Assembly (NCBI RefSeq): GCF_000764305.2
Contig: NW_025947392.1
Span: 62,001 to 126,000 of the forward strand
Source of the DNA: Hyalella azteca
Taxonomy: Eukaryota; Arthropoda; Malacostraca; Amphipoda; Hyalellidae
Length of the DNA stretch: 64,000 bases
Reading direction: 5' to 3'
Of the stretch, positions 11,591 to 22,900 are shown piece after piece (positions within the stretch are counted from its first letter, which is position 1; the number at the start of each line of letters is the position of its first letter). The notes below the pieces were generated by a model. That model did no database searches. It worked only from the letters and a program-made list of their open reading frames with translations, and was not told the DNA's origin. Position numbers and translations under genes: made by a program.

Positions 11591-14011
11591 ATTGTGTGTA
11601 TGTAAAAACACCATCTTAAATCAGGGGAGGATCGACTGAATAAAGAAAAATTACTTCTTCTCTTTTTAAATGTAGATTCAAGTAGGGAAATCAAATCGTC
11701 GATCAGACAAACTATGAATAAGTGCGCGCACAAAAAGAGTGCATTCAAAGTAAACATCATCGATGATCAGACCAGAATTAAAGGAGTGTGAGCACATGAA
11801 GATTTAAATGGAACATTATGGTTCATCGAACGAAGATTACGTGCAGCGTTGCCATCAAAGATCATGGCAATCTGGACGCAATCACAGCATCTGCTTCGCA
11901 CATGCCACGCGATGTCACTGCTGACATGATTCTCAAAAGCTTTATTTCATAACGCTGGTCGTGGGACTGGAAGAGGATCGATATCAGTTCAAGTTCCACA
12001 AGCGCGATTGGCAAGCATATTTCATGATCTTAATGGAGATATTATAGTATATTTAAGATGTACAATTATAGTCAAGTATTCAGTAATGGAATAGAGAAAT
12101 AAGAACTATCGTGTGGTGCTTGTATTCAAGAAGAAATAATTGAGGCAATGACTGTGAAATTTATAAGCGCCAAGAACTTAAGACTAAAGTAATTGGCAAG
12201 ATTTCAATTTGCATTTTACTTGCTTTTAGATTCTTGAATCATTTGCAATTTCCGTGGATTAATGAAAACAATAATTTTAGACGATTCTATGAACATGCGA
12301 TTTGAAATAATTTTTCTGACTAAAATTCCTATACAAACTTGGAATGAACATTTTGACTTTCTTAATTCGTTTACGCGTGCCGAACGCAAACTGACAATTA
12401 ATAACCGACGCCGAAAGTCAAAATTAAAGTAGAAGCAAAAGACAATTTTATGAGCGCTTGACGACATATGAAACACAGCATACTTTGAACGCGTTGAATT
12501 GCATGAATTTTTAAGGATTTGGTGAAAAGCAGCGCAGTCTTCATCTTAGCTCGAATTATTTTAAAATTATCTTTATGATCGCAATAAAAAAAAACAGGCA
12601 GCACTCTTAAATTGACCATCATTGTCTTATCATAGCGATGAAGCAATTAAGATATGAAGCAATATCATGTCATAGCAATGAAGAATATACATTTGACCCA
12701 TCTTTCCGGCAAGTAATATAAGTGCGAAGTCATCGAGTCACTTATGATCACTAGCTATGCAGAATTTTTCACCTCCTCTGCAACACTTATAAAAATTAGG
12801 TAATTCGAGCATTTAATAAACAATTTGAGTTAGGTGCCTCAGTTTATGTTAAGATAAATTAAGATATTCACTTTATTTTTCTCAATATGACATTTTAGCT
12901 AAATGAACTTGGAGTTTACAGTTTACATTTTTGAATATTCAAAAACTTAATTGAAAACCGAAACTGAGTCTTAAAATTCACTACTTCTCTTCTACGAAAG
13001 CCATGAAGCTCACAAAAATCATTAAAAGAGATTGTCAACCAGAGTGTTGAGAATTGACTTGAATGTCCTGCATACATACGAGCACTGTTATCGCATGATG
13101 AGTGATTAAGACGTGAACAATATTAATTCTCATCCCGACGAGGGAACGCAACATAATACGGCGCTTAAACTAAATATGGCGGGAACAAATCAGAAGAGCA
13201 ATCACGTTCCGATTTGTGCTGTCAAGAACACACATTCTATTTGCTACCCAAACCAATTGCTGGACTAAATGAAGGCCTACGCCTCGGGCTTTCCCTGCAG
13301 TCTTGACTAGTTTCCCCTCCTCATCGTATGGGAAAGCTATCACCAAACAGCGCGAGGTTGCTATAGCAACTTCTGGCGAGAACCTTTCACCACAGAATTT
13401 ACAACAAGGAGAGAGCTAAACAGCTTGTTCTCCTCGTCAAAACTTAGAAGACTCAACAATTCACTAATAAATTAAAAATTTAAGCGAATTGAGTTTCTTT
13501 CACAAATTTATGCATTTATCAAGATTTAACGTTTCACCATTTCCAACTGGCACACAATTACTCTACAGGAAAATTTGTTCACTATTTCTGGTGAAAAAAT
13601 TATAACTCGTAGAAGTTCTTTATAATATTTATCTAAGTGTTTGAATTCTACGCCTAGAGATTAGTGACCGAATGTTTAAAGTTGATTACAAATGATGTGC
13701 AAGTCATCTTACATCAATCAATATTTTCGTTGTGCAGAGCCTAATTCTTGAAATATATTCAGAACCAGAATGCATAGCTGATACGACTACTAACACATGA
13801 TGTGTGATGCAATACCCTCGTCTCTCTGAAGATCTTGAGTAGGGCATTGAAGTAACACTCGAAAGCTTTTAAACGTGACTTGTACCTCCGGAGGCCAAAG
13901 CGGCGTGCAAACACTGCTGAGAACCGGCGGACCGAACGGCCCAACCGAGCAAATATACAACAACAGGGATAGCCTGGAGACCTTTGGCTGCATGCTGTCT
14001 TATCGAGCCGG
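11591..14011. other. AT-rich stretch, no gene; GC-richer toward the right
   Basis: No gene supported. Minus-strand frames at 12216-12476 and 12398-12646 overlap each other and are unrecognised. A short imperfect duplication of ATAGCGATGAAGCAAT lies at 12630-12690. GC content rises from about 13870 on approach to the 15-bp array. Confidence 0.45.
13357..13370. promoter_or_regulatory. Perfect palindrome matching an RFX X-box
   Basis: GTTGCTATAGCAAC is two inverted GTTGCY/RGCAAC half-sites spaced by two bases, which fits the general X-box consensus bound by RFX factors. A perfect 14-bp palindrome is expected about four times by chance in a window this size, and no gene start is visible beside it, so function is only a possibility. 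Confidence 0.25.
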
Positions 14012-14404
14012 GAACTGGCTTTATGCGCGATGGCTGTACGCACGATGGCTGTACGCACGATGGCTGTACGCGCGATGGCTGTACGCACGATGGCTGTACG
14101 CGCGATGGCTGTACGCGCGATGGCTGTACGAGCGATGGCTGTACGCACGATGGCTGTAGGCGCGATGGCTGTACGCACGATGGCTGTGCGCAAGATGGCT
14201 GTACGAGCGATGGCTGTACGCACGATGGCTGTACGCGTGATGGCTGTACGCGCGATGGCTTTACGCGTGATAGCTGTACGCGCGATGGCTGTACTCACGA
14301 TGGCTGTACGCGCGATGGCTGTACGCACGATGGCTGTACGCACGATGGCTGTGCGCGTGAGGGCTGTACGCGCGATGGCTTTACGCGTGATAGCTGTACG
14401 CGCA
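14012..14404. repeat. 15-bp minisatellite, about 26 copies, with 120-bp second-order period
   Basis: Unit CGATGGCTGTACGCR, in perfect 15-bp register. Variants CGCGATGGC, CACGATGGC and GTGATAGC recur, and the 60-bp blocks at 14221-14280 and 14341-14400 differ at only two positions, so a block of eight units (120 bp) was itself duplicated. As 15 is a multiple of three and the unit has no stop in any phase, all six frames stay open across it: MAVRA, DGCTR and RWLYA on plus; RTAIV, VQPSR and AYSHR on minus. The long overlapping frames here (up to 194 codons) are consequences of the repeat. GC-rich and CpG-rich relative to its surroundings. Confidence 0.95.
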
Positions 14405-14770
14405 GTAATTTGAAATCAAGTCCCAATAAAAAATAAAACAAGTAAATCTGGCTGACTGATTGGACGGATATAGAAGCAGTCGTTCTCATTAGCGAATTGC
14501 GTAATATTTCTGCAAAATTCATAACATAACACAGAGATTCCAGCGTAAAATTAATTCCTACAAATTATGAATTATATTAGAACTACTCAACCCTAATAAA
14601 AACTCATGATAATCTCAGAACTAACAAAGAATGTGCTTCTACTATTAAAATCTCAGGATCTACAGCAGCGATTACTACTTTTCTAAAAAAATTAGCCTTA
14701 AAACACAATATTCAATATGTGCTCTATATACGGGGCCGCCAAATAAGCATCATAGTACCGAGGACGGTCC
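14405..14770. other. AT-rich spacer between two minisatellites
   Basis: AT-rich and stop-rich sequence that sharply separates the 15-bp from the 25-bp array. No shared unit links the two arrays. Nothing else seen. Confidence 0.6.
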
Positions 14771-15172
14771 TAAGAAGGCCAAAAATAAAATGGCCCTGCG
14801 AGGCCAGAATACAAGGGCCCTGCGAGGCCCAGAATAAAAGGGCCATGGGAAGCCCGGAATACAAGGGCCCTGAGAGGCCCAGAATACAAGGGCCCTGAGA
14901 GGCCCAGAATACAAGGGCCCTGAGTGGCCCAGAATACAATGGCCCTGAGTGGCCCAGAATACAATGGCCCTGAGAGGCCCAGAATACAATGGCCCTGAGA
15001 GGCCCAGAATACAAGGGACCTGAGAGGCCCAGAATACAAGGGCTCTGAGAGGCCCAGAATACAATGGCCCTGGGAGGCCCAGAATACAATGGCCCTGAGA
15101 GGCCCAGAATACAATGGCCCTGGGAGGCCCAGAAACAAGGGCCCTGAGAGGCCCAAAATACAAGGGCCCCAC
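14771..15172. repeat. 25-bp minisatellite, about 16 copies
   Basis: Unit GGCCCTGAGAGGCCCAGAAT followed by ACAAG, spaced 25 bp with very few indels. GGCCC..GGCCC inside the unit gives each copy a short self-complementary stem (GGCCCT/AGGCCC). Left-edge copies (14771-14850) are the most worn. Because 25 x 3 = 75, each minus-strand frame runs a 25-residue pattern (GPLYSGPLRALVFWASQG and shifts), giving three overlapping 121-150-codon frames that are not genes. Confidence 0.95.
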
Positions 15173-15187
15173 TTGGGCATCACACAT

Positions 15188-15252
15188 GTTGACAGCGGCA
15201 GCAGTGGCGACGCATGAAGCAATTGCGCGCTTGTTGCTGCCAGCCTGTCAAC
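15188..15252. repeat. Imperfect hairpin beside the 25-bp array
   Basis: GTTGACAGCGGCAGCAG at the left pairs with TTGCTGCCAGCCTGTCAAC at the right, with a two-base bulge. The loop is about 30 bases. It directly flanks the GC-rich array. Confidence 0.55.
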
Positions 15253-15323
15253 GCCCTCCGCCCAACATACCTACGCTTTCAGGCTAAACGACTTATGTCA
15301 TATGTACCATTATTGTTTCGTAG

Positions 15324-15466
15324 GTACAATACTCTGAAATATTCCAAGCTTTTATATAACATTAATTCCAGAGTACTATATTTTGACATACTTTCATATG
15401 TGCAGTACTCTGAAATATTCCAAGCTTTTATGTAACATTAATTCCAGAGCACCATATTTTGACCTA
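15324..15466. repeat. 76-bp tandem duplication, 2 copies
   Basis: The block starting GTACAATACTCTGAAATATT recurs 76 bp later as GTGCAGTACTCTGAAATATT, with about half a dozen differences through TTTTGACATA / TTTTGACCTA. AT-rich and non-coding. Confidence 0.85.
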
Positions 15467-18400
15467 TCGTAAACGATTCGGTTGCTTGCATACGAAGGCG
15501 CAACTGAGCAAAGAAAAAACTCGATCTACATTACATAAATTAATTGTTCACATTACATCAATTCTCAGGCTGAACCAAAGTTGACTGTAACATTCATAAA
15601 AATCAACTCTTAGATAATATCCGGATTTAATGCAATGTATATCATCAATTTTGCCAAACATGGAATAAAATTGATTGACAATGTACCGAAAAGATGGTAA
15701 AGGAAATTTACTAACTGACTAAGATGATGCAACAAACATGAAAGAGTATATATTCTTTCAAACAGGTTTCATTGAAGACCAGAGAATTTGTTTTATTCAC
15801 AATTTTCTTATTAGTTTTTTCGATATATCGAACAATATTTTTAGTTTGAACTGGCAAATCGAAAATCAGTATATATTCAGAGTATATGTTCATGTAGGAA
15901 TGTTTTTTCCTTCCGCCCGAAGGTAATTTTGGCGTAAGATAATTCATTACACAAATCAGTTTCACAAAAACGTGTATATTAAATTCATGTTCAAAAAGAC
16001 TACAATTCAATGTGGCCTCCATAGAACAAGAGATGTTGTATCAAAGGATGCTGGGCGTAACTTTTAAATTGATGCTTTTTACCGAGGATCAGACACCTTT
16101 CGCTGTGGTTCAAATTCACGACTTTACTCCGACTTTGTAGACTTGAGGTTGCAAGACGATCTACAGCTTCATAGTTTTGATGACGGGTTACCTCAACGTA
16201 TACGTATCTATTGCTGAAAATCTTACAGAAGTACTTTTTAAACATATAATTGGAATCGCAAACGAATTTTTGGCATAGCTTTATCACGCCTCGATAATTA
16301 CGAGTATTAATAATGTAGAAATAACTTATATGGGTAAACCGACTCTGAGAGATCGTCAGAAAAGGTAGGAATATCTGCTTCTATGAAGGACACGAAAATT
16401 CCAAGACTGCTGATTTAACAGAACAATAGCACAAAACACTCCTCAGAAACACCACCCGTTTCTAGACTCCTCTAAAACTGGTAATATATATCTGGCAGAT
16501 TGTGGGGCTCTTCGATATTTCTTTGAGCTTAAGACAAACCATTGCTTAAAAGTTCTCCCTTGGTATCTGAAGGTTTGCCATGAGTGTGTGTTGCGTATGT
16601 GTGAGAGAGTGAGCAATGTATACAATAGAGAGAGAGCTCTGTGTGTCGTGCAAATAGAGCTTTGTCAGAGACAGCCAAGTCTGCACACAACCTAGACCAG
16701 GGGAGGTGAAACATTCAGACTTGGAAACACTGGAGAAGCGCATCTGTTGGTTCAGTCAGTCAAGTACAAAACATTGATGAACGACACCCTCTCTTGGGAG
16801 CATCCGTGAGCTCTAATCAAGAGCCAAGCCTCAGCGAAAAATCTAAATTCGGACGCGAAGAAACAACAATAATAAAGAACCCTGATTGGGTCTGGGCATC
16901 GAGGTACATGGAATAGAAACGGCTTCTTGGCCGCAGGAGATGCGATATATCGCAGAAATGTGTGCACTTATTTTTTGGTTCTTATTGTAGCGCGAGAATT
17001 GATGAGAATTAGTGATGTACCAAGCTCGGTAAAAGAGAATTTATTTGCAACACTTGGGTTTCTGAGCTAATTAAATTCTTGGTAATTTGGATCAACCAAC
17101 CGAAACATAACGGCTACTACTTATTTTACAGTACGCGGAGTATGGAAAATTTGTCCGAAAATTACGGTAAGAATTACGGGTCTCCAAAGATCTCTCATCT
17201 GCACCAATTAAAAAAATCATTTCAAATTCAATACAAACATTAAAACACAAGAAAAAATTTCAGTAGTGAATTTGAAGTCTGATTTAAATTACTGAATTTT
17301 ATGATCAGTTTTACACATTATGGAAGGGCGTCCGTTTGTTTTCGTGTACTAATGCGATGGTGGATTTTTTCGTGTGGATTAAAACCTGTTTCCCCCCACA
17401 CATCTTCGACCCATTACGAGGGAGCCCAAGTTTTTGAGTTGCGAACCAATAATCCCAATCAAGATGTTTGTCAGTGTTATGATTGCTAGAAATAATTATG
17501 ATTGAAATTCTAATCAACGCTAATTGAAATTAGCCAGAACAATTCGGAACGTGAACGCAAATCATCGCCTGATATTGGTCGTTAGCGCGAAATAAATCAA
17601 AAAATAATGAATTGACAATATGAGGATCACGTTTTTATCTTACAAAGTCCCCTTGTATGACTTCTTTCCATCTAAGAATTAAATTACATCCCCCGATGCT
17701 CAATGACAGCGTTTATTTTAATAAACGAAATATAAATGGTTTGGGTTTTTCTAACGTAACTGAGACGAAAATGGAAATGCTGCTGAGCAGCGGTTCCCTC
17801 ACTCGTAAATTCATCTGAAAATTACCATTGAGTCCTCCAATGAATATTATAATCCACCTCATGCATCGCAGCCCACGTCGTGGATAGTTTGTACGTAACT
17901 AATAAACTCGAGACGGGACATGAAAAACGTATACGAGAAACTAGTATGATTATTAATCAACTGCATATTCAGCATAAAACCAATATCGTATTAATTAACA
18001 TTTCCTTTTAGCACAGTCAATGAAAGGAATAATTTGTCCTAAGATTAGAAAAAATCATCAATTCTTCAGTGACAAACTGTTCATTTATCGGCAGCATCTG
18101 CTTTGAAATTCCATCATAGCGCCAGGCTCAGCGGCTTTAGAGGCAAAAACCTCTGTGTCGGTCCGTGTAGCTGTTTGTATGGTAATGGTCGCTCCTCAGA
18201 TAATTGAGGCGAACGTCATCCGTGGAGTTTCTGCGTAAACGGAAAAATATTTCTCTGACCCTCGATCGCACTTCTCAATCTAAAATGAAAGCCCAACGCC
18301 CCAAACTGTAAATAATATTGATGAGCACGTTGAGAAAGGCAGTGAGTTCTACGCTTTGATTAAGGATGAGGATTAAATCTTTCATGTAATTCAGCTGGTT

Positions 18401-18779
18401 TAAAAACAAATATATTTCATCAAGAACATTAGCAGGTTTGAAGTCAAGGTAATGTTAATTAAGTCACAAGGACTTGGGTAAAGCATCAAATGCAGAAGAA
18501 ATATATTGATCAATATCAGCTTCAATAATCATCCCAGTGTTGCATGTATCAAAGATATGAGCTGACAATTGCTGTTGGAATTGCTGTTGATTAATGCACT
18601 GAAAACTGCAGGAACGCAATAAACTTTCTCGATGTTATGTTTATCTTATAGAAGAAAATTTGAAGAATATGCTAAAATTTAAACTCTTATGAGAAGCATG
18701 TATTGCTTACTCAAGAATTAAATTTTCTCTGAAACAGTTCTTGGAAAAAATATATAAATTTCAGTCATTAAATAATTAC
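15467..18779. other. Gene-free AT-rich stretch
   Basis: No gene supported. Minus-strand frames at 15711-16022 (103 codons), 16000-16287 and three mutually overlapping short frames at 16443-16743 are unrecognised. A GT/GA-rich low-complexity patch lies at about 16580-16660. A somewhat GC-richer patch with nothing recognisable lies at 18110-18220. Confidence 0.5.
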
Positions 18780-18781
18780 TA

Positions 18782-19018
18782 CAGGGTGTTTCAGAATTAA
18801 GTAACCCTTTTAATTTGTTAATAAATAAAAAACTAAGAACGTTATGAAGTTGAAACTTGTTTTATTTAAGCAAGCTATACAGGATAATGACGTAACTATG
18901 ATACAATATTACCATGAAAATGTTCTTCTTTTAAATAAAACAAGTTTCAACTTCATAACGTTCTTAGTTTTTTATTTATTAACAAATTAAAAGGGTTACT
19001 TAATTCTGAAACACCCTG
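18782..19018. mobile_element. MITE with perfect 88-bp inverted arms
   Basis: 237 bp, flanked by TA on both sides (18780-18781 and 19019-19020). The left arm 18782-18869 begins CAGGGTGTTTCAGAATTAAG, and the right arm 18931-19018 is its exact reverse complement over 88 bases. The unpaired centre is only about 60 bp and has no coding capacity. TA flanks and a palindromic, non-coding body indicate a non-autonomous Tc1/mariner-type MITE. Absence of any mismatch between arms argues for recent insertion or ongoing arm homogenisation. No autonomous partner is present in this window. Confidence 0.93.
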
Positions 19019-19020
19019 TA

Positions 19021-19814
19021 TAATGATTATAATTTTGAGATCTTATAGCAGCTTTGTATAGACAGCACCAAAATATATATGAAGACATTAGACATAAGCA
19101 AGCTTATGTACTGGATCACGATCAATTCAGTGCACAGACCCAGGAAATGCTGACATGTTTTCTCAGGAAGGTAAATATGAAGCAGCCTTCAGAAGCTAGA
19201 AGCTCGCACGTTCTTTGGCTCATGTTGATCTTGTTAGCGCCTTGAGGAGGCTTGCTGGGCTCAGCTCTGTAAACAGCGCCTGATTGACACACTTTCTTTG
19301 ACAGATTAACACCAAAAACTTTCAGCACTAAGCGGATATAAGTAGCTGAGGAAAGCTTCAGGATTATCTCATAATTAGCTTGACGGCAGAAGAGTTCAAA
19401 GGGATAGGATAAGGTTTAAATTTCTCTATTTTAAGGATATTTTTTATTTTTTTATTTATTTTAAGAAGAAGGGAACTTGATTTAAAATAATTTAATTATT
19501 CTTTGATTGTCAAGTAGAGTGTTTTTTCGGACTCTATCAATAATTTATTTTTCGTTGAAATATTACTTGATAGGGGAAAATTCGTCAACGGCCAAACGGG
19601 TTGAATTACCCCGATGCTAACTACTATTAATAAACTATATTGAGCTTCGTTTTTAATATCTGCGGTTTTCAAAATCAAAATTAATTGCTAAGAGTTATTT
19701 AATATTACTTCTCACCGTAATTAGAAACAACAAATCGAATAAATTTAAACATATTTTTCTTTCTCCTTGAATGACATAATTATAAAAGTAGACTGGCTAG
19801 TAATCAAATATCAC
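19021..19814. other. AT-rich stretch, no gene
   Basis: Short overlapping frames on both strands at 19054-19328 are unrecognised. Nothing else seen. Confidence 0.5.
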
Positions 19815-19917
19815 GAATAAAGCTGAACTGTTGTTGACAGATTGTGTTCAACTCATTAAACAACTCATTCAACAAATGAGTTGAAGAAATTCTCTCAACA
19901 ACAGCTCAGCTTCATTC
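19815..19917. repeat. Imperfect ~100-bp palindrome
   Basis: GAATAAAGCTGAACTGTTGT on the left mirrors GAATGAATGAAGCTGAGCTG (reverse complement of the right), both running on to TTGTTGA and, further in, TTCAACTCATT. Stems of about 40 bases with several mismatches enclose a loop of about 20 bases. It could be a worn fold-back MITE; no clear target duplication was found. Confidence 0.7.
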
Positions 19918-22900
19918 ATTCAGGGATGATTTCAAATCTAAATGATATGATCATACAATTAATGTTCTTTAAATAATGTGTATCACTATTCGAAATTATG
20001 TCCTACTGTATGCCAAATGGTTTTAATAGCCTATGAAGCCACCCAAAATGTGCCCTCAAAATCCGTAAACAATTAATGAGTACCTATCATCCGGACGTTC
20101 AAGAATAATATTATAAGATTCACTAAAAAGTTTAACTGAAAAAATGCTCATCTCAGCTCAACTTTTAATAGGAAATTCGTTCAACTCTGTTCTTACATTG
20201 AAGTAAACTTGTTGCGATTGAATCCATCTAAATTTTAAGAGAAGTTTCCCACCGAAAAAGCAACTAAACGCTAACAGGAATTGTAACCTTCTTGGTAACT
20301 TCGATCCGATTTCGAGGGAATGATCCAATCAAGCATTAGGAAAGACGGGAATTTTTTGGTGCATTTTTCTGATTCTCAGGAAGATGTTTTACAGTCGCAG
20401 ATTTTTTCCCTGATTACAATTCCTTCCGGGCAATCAAACCCGGCGCATTGGGATGACGCTAACGTGAGCCAGCATAGACCCCTGGGCTGGAAACTTTGCA
20501 GGGTCTGATATTCATTACGATTAATTAAGATTCTATTCCTTTCAGGTAACAAGTATCGGAGAAATTTTATTTAAAATGATAATTCATACAAAGGGACAAA
20601 TTGATCGATTACTCTGGGTGGGAGCAGGAGCTTCAATTTTTTAATGTATTTAAAGCAAATATACTCGCGGCACCATTTATTGTTGGCAAAAAATTGAAGA
20701 ATGTAATTCATAAATGCCAATAACTATAATAAAGGACATATGAACAAATTAATATTTTATCGGTTTCCAACTTTCCATGTAATCTGAAACTATCAAAATG
20801 ATTATAGTTATGAAACTTTTTCATTGTGTCGATTTTTTTAGTATATTTATGAAAATACATAAAATATGAAGTTCATTCTACGGGGTACGAACTGATATTT
20901 AATCCCTATCGTACTTTCTCCGGGCAGCTCCGTGGACGTACAAGAGACTTTATTTCTACGCGAACGCAAATATAATCTCGCGATTGCAGTAGTCGCGTCT
21001 TCGAGTTTTTGTGCTCCCAATTTATCAGAGGCCCGACGGGAACTTCACAAAAGAAAGTGCCCATGATTATCAAGAGAAAAAATCATCAGGGACTTCCTTG
21101 GTCCTGGGAATAGGAAAAAATCAAAACCCTTGCGGCGGCTGTTGCAACAAAGTTTTTGTTAAAAGTTTAGCGAACTGTCGTAGGGCCGCTCGTACTCCAA
21201 ACATCTTCTTATATTTTTCTGTTCATACCTGCATTGGAATGCTGTCACTGGCAACAACAAGCTTTTAATAGAAATTATACGGGAAATTATGGTTTGGGAA
21301 AAAATGCTCGTTGAATCGAAAAATTCTAACCTGGCCCATTGCAGTCTAGAAAGCAATTTTAAATATAGAATTAGAACATCTGTAGTTTGGAACAGTGGCA
21401 TTTCAGGCAGAGCAGTTGTTAAAATTAAAGGAATAAAATGCTGAAGCTTTGAACTTGGATTTTTGGAAGGAAAATTATTAAAGAAACGAGATCGCGTCCG
21501 TGTGTGTCTGACACAACATGCATAAATTTGTAAAAGTCGCTAACCAACGGCACTCAATTATTTAGAAATGACAGTTGTCTCATTTCCGAAATGATACAGA
21601 ACCATGTTTTTTTAGATCAGTCGTATTCCAGAAATTCTCGAATCGTTGTTACTTCATCACGTCTCTAAAGAATGTGCTCCGAGTTTGCACAGCAATTATA
21701 GACGGGATTAGCAAGCAGTAAATCCCATTTGCTCGAAACGTTTTCTTTCCAATGGGCCTTGTTTATGGTACGTAAATTAACCCTTCAAAGGTATAGGTAC
21801 ATTAATCACCAAGTTAAGTTCGTGATTACTAATTCAAGCGGCTGATTAAATGCGTTCATAAATTTCGTTGTTCCAATGTGAATGTTTCCTGCGAAACGGC
21901 GATCATTTTGAACAATTGAGTTTGCCTGCAACGATGTAAAACGTAAATCAAAGTTTCACTTTCGTTTTCTTGTAAATTTCCACGAAGAGAAGAGCAATCG
22001 GCGTAATCGTGAGTCGCTGTGCATCGCACCGGCCGCAAACGTTCATATGATTGATGCAGGTATGGTAATGCGCGCTCATAAGGCATTCATTACATGAAGC
22101 ATCCGCCTCCATGCTGCACTTGCGGATATTGTGGCGCTGGCGTCCGTGACGCTCACAACTTGAATGGATGCTTGCTTTCGCTCGTGCTCGGTCCAGTGCG
22201 GTCGATTTTCTTAACCATGTATAGTAGAACCTGGTACTAATACAAGTTTACTAATTTATTTACTAATAATCTCACTAATATATAGTTTTGAATTAAATAA
22301 TGGGAAAAATGTGTTCTAATATCAACATCAATATGTGTTCTAATATCAAAATTTTCTCTAATATCTGATAAAACCGTAAATGGCGTAAATGTTTTTTCAA
22401 CATCTTTATTTAAAAAATAAAAGACTCAGTCAAAATAAATGAAACGCATTAGCCACTCAAGATTAACGAGAATTATCTAAGTATTCACGAATGTATATCC
22501 ATCTAAACGTTAATAACAAATGTTCAATATCTGCAGGATTTAATTTAATTAGTGCAGCATCTGTTCAAGTTAAGTATATGTTAGAGATGCACCAGCAAAA
22601 TGGGTATTTAAATCGTCCAGCCTTGAGTAATCCAATTTGAGGATTATTCCATTATAGGATTTCAAAGCAACGAAGCGATGACATAAAGCCTGGTTTGGAA
22701 TAGAGTTTCGTTCGTGGGTAGGCAGGTTCTATGCTTTCTTTCCCACAGCTTTATTAATCTGCCTTTCTGCCACAGAACCAATTAGCGATCCTAATTACCG
22801 AAAAGCAACTCCCTTCACTCTCGAAAATAATGTGGAATTTTATTTATTTGTTTACGTAATCTAAACGGCGATCCATCGTATTTTATCGAAATGCATTACC

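Noticed and set aside
13759..14522. Long overlapping open frames on both strands (up to 194 codons)
   Set aside because: They exist because a 15-bp stop-free unit keeps all six frames open; the peptide repeats are the minisatellite itself.
14724..15222. Three minus-strand frames of 121-150 codons rich in GPLYSG and WASQG
   Set aside because: A 25-bp unit without stops gives a 75-bp frame cycle open in all three phases; no non-repeat coding part is attached.
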